From Sphaerimonospora sp050942215 (GTDB lineage: Bacteria > Actinomycetota > Actinomycetes > Streptosporangiales > Streptosporangiaceae), in assembly GCF_050942215.1 (NCBI RefSeq), contig NZ_CP192056.1, positions 3,472,001 to 3,536,000 on the forward strand: a stretch of 64,000 nt of DNA, read 5' to 3'. The notes under the pieces are model-generated. The model was not told the origin of the DNA and ran no database searches. It saw only the letters and a program-made list of their open reading frames with translations. Shown one piece after another: positions 59,077-64,000 of this stretch; position 1 is the first letter of the stretch, and every line of letters starts with the position of its first letter. Position numbers and translations under genes: made by a program.

Positions 59077-59101
59077 GTTCCGCACACAGTAACGCCGTTC
59101 C
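59077..59101 (-). promoter_or_regulatory. Composite operator copy 8, before the IclR operon
   Basis: On the minus strand it reads GGAAC-GGC-GTTAC, 7 nt, then GGAAC. It points toward the operon with the 116-residue gene and IclR, so IclR may control itself. The remaining 59102-59367 shows no convincing gene; one 38-codon frame from GTG 59192 has no family text. Confidence 0.72.
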
Positions 59102-59367
59102 AATAGCTTGGGAAGCCCGAGACCGGTGACCGCCCGTCCGGGTGCGTGCGATCCCGTCCCAGGGACAGGCACACGTCGAGGAGGCCGATTCGGTGGATGA
59201 AGAGCAGATCGTTCCGGAGGAGCGATCGGCGGGAGACCGGCGGCCTGGAACGCCCGCAGGACCGCTGACCGGCTACGAGGTCAGGCCGACGGCATTGGCG
59301 GCGCGGTGAGGCGGACGCACAGCGGCCGGGCCTCCCACGCGCTCGACGCGACGCTGATCGCGAGCGC

Positions 59368-60747
59368 GTGAGCACCGGCGTCCCGGACGGGACCGCTCGC
59401 AGGCCCCACCCGGCCCTTGTGGCGGCGACCTGCGGGGTCGGGCTCGGCCTCGTGATGTTCGACAACACCGCGGTCGTCGTCGCACTCCCCGCCATCGGGG
59501 CGTCCCTGTCGGCCTCCGTCTCCGGCCTGCAGTGGGTGGCGGCGGCGATGTCCCTCGCCGCCGCCGCCGTGCTGCCCTTCTCCGGCGCGTTCGGCGACAG
59601 GTTCGGCACCCGGCGGGCGGTCCGGCTCGGGCTGGCGCTTTTCGGCCTGGCCACCGCCATGGCCGCCGCAGCGCCGACGCTGCCCCTGCTGCTGGCCGCC
59701 CGCGCCGTGGAGGGAGCGGGCATCGCGCTCATGCTGCCGAACTCGGCCGCCCTGCTGGAGGGCAACGTCAGCCGGGAGAACCGCGGCCGGGCGTTCGGCA
59801 CCTGGATCACCGTGTCGTCCATGGGCCTGATCACCGGGCCCACCGTCGGCGGGTGGCTCATCGGCACGTTCGGCTGGCGGGTGGTCTTCCTCGTCCATCT
59901 GCCCCTCGCGGCGCTCGGGATGATCGGCACCACCCGGCTGGCCGAAGGAGCGCGACAGGCGAGCGGGCGGTTCGACATCGCGGGCGCACTCGTCACCGGA
60001 GCCGGTCTCGCCGTGCTCTGCTGGTCCATCATCGAGCTGGGCAGACCGGACGGCAGCCCGAAGTTGGCGCTCGCCGGTCTGGCCGCGTGCGTTCCGCTGT
60101 TCGCCCTGATCGTGATCGTCGAGCGGCGGGCCGCCCAGCCGGCGGTCGACCTGACGATGCTGCGCGATCCCGCGTACGCGGCGATCATGGTGAGCAGCCT
60201 GCTCTACAACGGGACCATCACCGGCGGCTCGTTCCTGGTGTCGCTGCTCTTCCAGGAGGTGCGGGGGTTCGGCCCCGGCCAGGCCGGGCTGATCGTCCTG
60301 GCCGGTGCGATCGGCATGCCGCTGGGCGGCCGGCTCACCGCGCGGCTGGCCCACCGGAACGGGCTGGCCCGGGTGATGGCCGGCGCCATCGCCGTCCTCG
60401 CCGTGGTCTACATACTGGTCGCCTGCGTCGCACTCGGTCCGACCGCCCTGATCGTGGTGCCGCTCGTGCTGTCCGGCTTCGCCGCCGGGATCCTCTTCAA
60501 CGGCGACACCCTGGCGGTGCTCGGCAACGTGGACGCGGCCAGGGCCGCATCGGCGCTGGCCGCGCTGTCACTGGTGCGGCAGACGGGAGCGGTGCTGGGA
60601 ATCGCGGTGCTCGGCTCGCTCTCCACCCTGGCCGAGCAGGCGCGGCTCGTCGACTTCGGGCCGCGGGCCGGCCTGCTCGCCGCCGGGGTGGCGGTGCTCC
60701 CCGGGGTGCTACTGCTGCGGCGCCGCCTCGGCGGGACCGAGATCTGA
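59368..60747 (+). CDS. MFS exporter, DHA2 (EmrB/QacA) type
   Basis: A 459-residue membrane protein with about 13-14 hydrophobic segments. The first span is GLVMFDNTAVVVALPAIGAS, which is the usual DHA2 motif with D in the span. FSGAFGDRFGTRRAVRLGL is motif A, and GPTVGGWLIGTFGWRVVFLV is motif C. It likely exports a toxic compound or metabolite by proton exchange. The GTG at 59368 has only a weak ribosome site. It overlaps the convergent cupin gene by 39 nt at its end. No regulator is adjacent except IclR on the other side. Confidence 0.88.
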   Translation: MSTGVPDGTARRPHPALVAATCGVGLGLVMFDNTAVVVALPAIGASLSASVSGLQWVAAAMSLAAAAVLPFSGAFGDRFGTRRAVRLGLALFGLATAMAAAAPTLPLLLAARAVEGAGIALMLPNSAALLEGNVSRENRGRAFGTWITVSSMGLITGPTVGGWLIGTFGWRVVFLVHLPLAALGMIGTTRLAEGARQASGRFDIAGALVTGAGLAVLCWSIIELGRPDGSPKLALAGLAACVPLFALIVIVERRAAQPAVDLTMLRDPAYAAIMVSSLLYNGTITGGSFLVSLLFQEVRGFGPGQAGLIVLAGAIGMPLGGRLTARLAHRNGLARVMAGAIAVLAVVYILVACVALGPTALIVVPLVLSGFAAGILFNGDTLAVLGNVDAARAASALAALSLVRQTGAVLGIAVLGSLSTLAEQARLVDFGPRAGLLAAGVAVLPGVLLLRRRLGGTEI

Positions 60748-61395
60748 GTGGACGGGCCAGCGCCTGACCAGGACGGGGCCGGGCAGGCCGGGGAAAGGTT
60801 CCCCCGCCGGGACGTACGCCCACCGGCGCGCGTCGGGAAAGAGCAGGTCGGCGGGCTCGGCGAGGCCGCCACCGCGCTCCGCGACGGGCCGGGCCGGGGA
60901 GGCGGCGGGAAGCACGGCGGCCTCCCCCGGGACGGTCGCCCGCCGTTCCCGGCGCGGGCCGGCCGGCCCGCGCACCGGGCCGTGCACCGGCTCGTGATCG
61001 GGGGGATCGGCGGCCGGCCCCTCCCCCCAGGCGGGCGGCCCGGAGAACCAGGCGAGGGCCAGGCAGCCGCGGTCGCCGGCCAGGGTGGCCGCCCTCGTCG
61101 CCCGCGGCGGCAGATAGGCGTACGTCCCCGCCTCGAAGTCCGTGCCGCTGACGCGGATGCCGCCGTCGAGCACGACGATCTCCTCGGCGCAGGCGTAGTG
61201 CCCGGTCCCCGGCCTGCTCCAGCCCGGAGGGAAGCGGACCAGCGACACCGAGGCGCGGGTCACGGGGTCGGCGTGCAGCCGGACCAGATGGACGGGGCCG
61301 GCCGCCCCCGGCATGGACACGGGGGTCCACGCCAGGTCGGGGGCGGTAAGGTCGATGACGCGGGCGGCGCCCGGATCAGGATCCGTCAGTGCCAT
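60709..61395 (-). CDS. Cupin-domain protein (ChrR/DUF4437-like)
   Basis: A 228-residue protein. The cupin core reads VSLVRFPPGWSRPGTGHYAC, EEIVVLDGGIRVSGTDFEAG and TYAYLPPRATRAATLAGDRG. The second part, after a Pro/Arg-rich stretch, has a shorter repeat with WAYVPAGEPFPGLPGPVLVR. It is the last gene of the leftward unit and overlaps the preceding gene by 10 nt. Function is unknown; a small-molecule sensor or metal-dependent enzyme is possible. Confidence 0.72.
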   Translation of the reverse strand: MALTDPDPGAARVIDLTAPDLAWTPVSMPGAAGPVHLVRLHADPVTRASVSLVRFPPGWSRPGTGHYACAEEIVVLDGGIRVSGTDFEAGTYAYLPPRATRAATLAGDRGCLALAWFSGPPAWGEGPAADPPDHEPVHGPVRGPAGPRRERRATVPGEAAVLPAASPARPVAERGGGLAEPADLLFPDARRWAYVPAGEPFPGLPGPVLVRRWPVHSDLGPAEAAPQQ

Positions 61396-61841
61396 GTCTC
61401 GGGCTCCTCTCCGTGCACCCGGTGCTCCTCGATGATCGTGACCCGGTCCAGCCGTCCGTCGCGCAGCCGCTGCCAGAGCCTGGCCTTGTAGTCGTCGTCG
61501 GCGAAGGCGATGATCTCCACCACCTCGACGCCCGGTTCCGCCGCCCACCGGTAGGGGAACACCAGGAGGCGCCCGTCGACGAGCCGGGCGCCCCCGTCGA
61601 AGCCGGCCGAGTCGAAGACGAGGTCGTCGCCGTCGAACCGGGCCCGGAAGTCGAGCACCTCGGGCGCCGCGCCGTCGCGCAGGTAGACGACCCGCTCATA
61701 CCAGCGGTCGCCGTCGAGCCGGGTCTCCTGCCGGGAGCGGTGCCTGTCCAGGACGGCCCCGGCCGGGGAGAGATGGGTGTAGGTCCCCTCCCACACACCG
61801 GTGACCGACGACAGCCGCTCCCGCAGGCCGTCCCCGCTCAT
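61386..61841 (-). CDS. Small beta-barrel (lipocalin-like) protein, GxWxGxY type
   Basis: A 151-residue paralogue of the protein at 36706-37170. Shared text is GVWEGTYTHLSPAGAVLDRH, SRQETRLDGDRWYERVVYLR and VTIIEEHRVHGEEPETW. The ATG at 61841 overlaps the CitE-like stop as ATGA, and its own stop overlaps the cupin start. Placement inside a CoA-metabolism operon suggests a ligand or product-binding role. Confidence 0.75.
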   Translation of the reverse strand: MSGDGLRERLSSVTGVWEGTYTHLSPAGAVLDRHRSRQETRLDGDRWYERVVYLRDGAAPEVLDFRARFDGDDLVFDSAGFDGGARLVDGRLLVFPYRWAAEPGVEVVEIIAFADDDYKARLWQRLRDGRLDRVTIIEEHRVHGEEPETWH

Positions 61842-62665
61842 CCAGCCCGCCCGAGGATCCGCCGCGCCTGGCGCACGACCGCCTCGTCGACCATGCGCCC
61901 GTCGGAGTCGAGAAGCACACCCGTCCCCGCCGCCTCGAACCGGGTCACCAGGTCCCGGGCCCGGGCGACCTCGTCGTCCGCGGGCGTGAAGACCTCGTTG
62001 ACCACCGCGATCTGCGCCGGGTGGATGCACGCGCGGCCGACGTAGCCGAGCCGGGCCAGGCCGAGCGTCGAGGCCCGCAGCGCGTCGAGGTCGCGGAAGT
62101 CGGTGGAGACCGGGGCGACCGGGGGGTCGATGCCCGCGGCCGCCGAGGCGAGCACCACCTGGGAGCGGACCCAGAGCAGCTCCCGCTCGTCGCCGCCGGG
62201 GGTGATGCCGGTGTCGGCGCGCAGGTCGGCCTCGCCTACCTGCAGCCGGGCCACCCGGGGGGCCGCCGCGATCAGCGGAGCCCGCAGGACGGCCGCCGCC
62301 GACTCCAGCAGCGGGACGACGGGCAGCCGGCCGGCGCCGATCTCCGTCAGCAGCGCGTCGACCACGTCGAGCTCGCCGGCCGTCTCGACCTTCGCGAGCA
62401 CCAGCCCCGTCAGCCGCGGCGACGCCGCGACGGCCCGGATGTCGGTCTCGCGCCGCTCGCCGGAGTTGACCCGGACCCAGATCTCCACCGGTCCCGGCTC
62501 CACCGCGTCCAGCCAGGCGCGTACGGCGGCCCGCGCCGCGTCCTTCCCGGCGGGCGGGACCGCGTCCTCGATGTCGACGATGAGGGCGTCGGCCCCCCGG
62601 CCGAGCGCCTTGCCGAGCTTGTCCGGAGCGTCGCCGGGGACGTAGAGATAGGAGCGTGCGGTCAC
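61838..62665 (-). CDS. CitE-like (HpcH/HpaI) acyl-CoA lyase
   Basis: A 275-residue TIM-barrel lyase of the CitE / malyl-CoA lyase group. It has RSYLYVPGDAPDKLGKALGR, ADALIVDIEDAVPP with the metal-binding acids, WVRVNSGERRETDI, VPLLESAAAV with the second Glu, and GYVGRACIHPAQIAVVNEVF. It would split a 3-hydroxyacyl-CoA of the malyl or citramalyl kind. GTG 62665 overlaps the dehydrogenase stop as GTGA; a GTG at 62674 is a longer choice. It couples to the dehydrogenase gene upstream. Confidence 0.9.
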   Translation of the reverse strand: MTARSYLYVPGDAPDKLGKALGRGADALIVDIEDAVPPAGKDAARAAVRAWLDAVEPGPVEIWVRVNSGERRETDIRAVAASPRLTGLVLAKVETAGELDVVDALLTEIGAGRLPVVPLLESAAAVLRAPLIAAAPRVARLQVGEADLRADTGITPGGDERELLWVRSQVVLASAAAGIDPPVAPVSTDFRDLDALRASTLGLARLGYVGRACIHPAQIAVVNEVFTPADDEVARARDLVTRFEAAGTGVLLDSDGRMVDEAVVRQARRILGRAG

Positions 62666-63831
62666 CCGCCCCACCCCACCTTCACGTCACCCCGGGTCAG
62701 GGCCTTGGCCACGACGGTGCGCAGCACGTCGTTGGTGCCCTCGCCGATGCTCATGAGCACCGCGTCGCGATAGAGCCGCTCCACCTCGTATTCGGTGGAG
62801 TATCCGTACCCGCCGTGCACCTTCAGCGCGTCGATGGCCGCCTGCAGCGCCACCTCCGAGCAGAAGATCTTGGCCATGCCCGTCTGCGCGTCTGCCCGGC
62901 CGCGCCTGACCCGGTCGGCCGCCCAGTAGGCCATGAGGCGGGCCGCCTGCAGCGTCGTGGCCAGCGAGGCGAGCTGGAGCTGGACGGCCTGGAAGTCCGC
63001 GATGGCCCGGCCGAACGCCCTGCGCTGCCCGGCGTAGGCCAGCGCCTCGTCGTAGGCGCGCTGGGCGATGCCCACGGAGCGGGCGGCGATGTTGACCCGC
63101 CCCCACTCCAGCGCGGACAGCACCTGCTGCATGCCCCGGCCCTCGACGTCGCCCAGCAGGTTGGCGGCGGGGACCCGGGCCCCGTCGAGCACCACCTCGC
63201 ACGACTCGGTGCCCTTGTAGCCCAGCTTCGGGATGTCCTTGGTGACCGTGTGACCGGGGGTGTCCGCGTCGACGAGCAGGACGCTCATCCCCCGGTGCGC
63301 CGGCGTCGCGTCCGGATCGGTCTTCACCAGCACCGGCAGCGGATCGGCGTGCCGCGCGTTGGTGATCCAGGTCTTCGTGCCGTTCACCACGTAGTGATCC
63401 CCGTCGCGGCGGGCGACGGTGCGGATGCCCTGCAGGTCGGTGCCCGCGTCGGGCTCGGTCAGGCCGATCCCGGTGCGCCGCTCGCCGCTGGCCAGCCCCG
63501 GCAGATAACGCCGCTTCTGGTCCTCGGTGCCGTGCATCGCGATCATCCGGCAGGTCAGGGAGTGGCTGCCGAGGATGCCGGCCACGCCCATCCAGCCGCG
63601 CGAGATCTCCTCGAAGACGAGCGCGAACGACACCGGGTCGAGGTCGAGACCGCCGTACTCCTCCGGCACCGTGATGCCGAACAGGCCCATCGCCTTGAGG
63701 CCGTCCACGATCTCGGCCGGGTACCGGCCGGAGTGCTCCCAGTCCCGTGCGACCGGCACGATCTCCTTGTCGACGAATTCGCGCAGCAGCGCGCGGAACT
63801 CACGTTGGTCGTCGTTCAGTTCGAAGTCCAC
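62662..63831 (-). CDS. Acyl-CoA dehydrogenase
   Basis: A 389-residue acyl-CoA dehydrogenase. It starts MDFELNDDQREFRALLREFV and has ITVPEEYGGLDLDPVSFALV, IGLTEPDAGTDLQGIRTV, YVVNGTKTWITNARHADPLP and YKGTESCEVVLDGARVPAAN. The C-terminus is VHGGYGYSTEYEVERLYRDA followed by GEGTNDVLR with the likely catalytic Glu. It resembles the enzyme at 9366-10562 more than the pair at 1489 and 6088. The GTG at 63831 has AGAGG about 7 nt upstream. It lies 3 nt after the DUF35-type stop. Confidence 0.92.
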   Translation of the reverse strand: MDFELNDDQREFRALLREFVDKEIVPVARDWEHSGRYPAEIVDGLKAMGLFGITVPEEYGGLDLDPVSFALVFEEISRGWMGVAGILGSHSLTCRMIAMHGTEDQKRRYLPGLASGERRTGIGLTEPDAGTDLQGIRTVARRDGDHYVVNGTKTWITNARHADPLPVLVKTDPDATPAHRGMSVLLVDADTPGHTVTKDIPKLGYKGTESCEVVLDGARVPAANLLGDVEGRGMQQVLSALEWGRVNIAARSVGIAQRAYDEALAYAGQRRAFGRAIADFQAVQLQLASLATTLQAARLMAYWAADRVRRGRADAQTGMAKIFCSEVALQAAIDALKVHGGYGYSTEYEVERLYRDAVLMSIGEGTNDVLRTVVAKALTRGDVKVGWGG

Positions 63832-63834
63832 AGA

Positions 63835-64000
63835 TCACCTCTCGGAGGGTGTGAAAACCGGCAGGGCACGCCCGTCGGGCAACGGCCGCCAATCGAGCCG
63901 GAGCGCGTCGCCGGCGCCCACATCGTACGGATGCTCGGTGACCACGTTGCTGAGCAGCAGCACGCCCTCCGGGAGGCGTACGCGCGCCACGACGTAGGGC
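63835..64000 (-). CDS. DUF35-type OB-fold protein, N-terminus outside the window
   Basis: The last 54 codons of a gene that continues past base 64000. The text PYVVARVRLPEGVLLLSNVV, then EHPYDVGAGDALRLDWRPLP, fits the end of the OB-fold in Zn-ribbon/OB proteins (DUF35) that partner thiolase-like or hydratase enzymes. The Zn ribbon itself is outside. It is directly upstream of the dehydrogenase gene in the same unit. Confidence 0.65.
   Translation of the reverse strand, partial: PYVVARVRLPEGVLLLSNVVTEHPYDVGAGDALRLDWRPLPDGRALPVFTPSER

Noticed and set aside
59192..59308. Small gene of 38 codons before the MFS gene
   Set aside because: It starts with an acidic stretch but has no ribosome site, no family text, and lies in ordinary GC-rich spacer.

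Overview
The window is high-GC DNA with frequent GTG and TTG starts, dense 4-nt start/stop overlaps and actinobacterial families (LivM-LivG fusion, FAAL/ACP pair, DUF35-type OB protein, many acyl-CoA dehydrogenases). It is best read as the chromosome of a soil-type actinomycete, perhaps Streptosporangiales; the order is a guess. No rRNA, tRNA, CRISPR array, phage or intact insertion sequence was seen.

Region 1 (1-13071) is acyl-CoA catabolism. Two divergent operons leave the 3513-3588 promoter region. Leftward are an enoyl-CoA hydratase, an acyl-CoA dehydrogenase and two more hydratases. Rightward are a hotdog dehydratase, a CaiB/BaiF CoA-transferase, a second dehydrogenase, a paralogous hydratase, an SDR and a MaoC hydratase. 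A second divergent unit (9366-13071) holds a dehydrogenase, a CoA-transferase and a two-hotdog protein. A nested inverted-repeat array follows (13096-13340).

Region 2 (13476-22942) is carbohydrate use: a HutC-type GntR regulator, a secreted ricin-domain glycosidase, a GH36 alpha-galactosidase, a LacI repressor and a CUT1 sugar ABC transporter. LacI-type palindromes lie before both transcription units.

Region 3 (23572-29720) holds a three-subunit molybdenum hydroxylase, then a fatty acyl-AMP ligase and a carrier protein preceded by what looks like the 3' stump of a reductase.

Region 4 (29851-59101) is a catabolic and transport island. It contains a VOC protein, an acyl-CoA ligase, a His-rich cupin, a FadR-type regulator, a luciferase-like monooxygenase, a DUF1838 protein, two complete peptide-type ABC importers, a nitrilase-fold protein lacking the usual Cys, an SsnA/Trz-like amidohydrolase, a branched-chain amino-acid-type importer and an IclR regulator. 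A directional 25-nt operator with three half-sites (RRAAC-N3-GTTYC-N7-RGAAC) recurs at eight promoters here, usually 33-43 nt before the start codon. One copy precedes the operon that encodes IclR. This suggests one IclR-controlled regulon that imports and degrades an unidentified nitrogen-containing compound. Gene remnants (livF 3' end, a cut gene start, an amidohydrolase tail) show past rearrangement.

Region 5 (59368-64000) holds an MFS exporter, a cupin, a small beta-barrel-like protein, a CitE-like lyase, an acyl-CoA dehydrogenase and the end of a DUF35-type protein.
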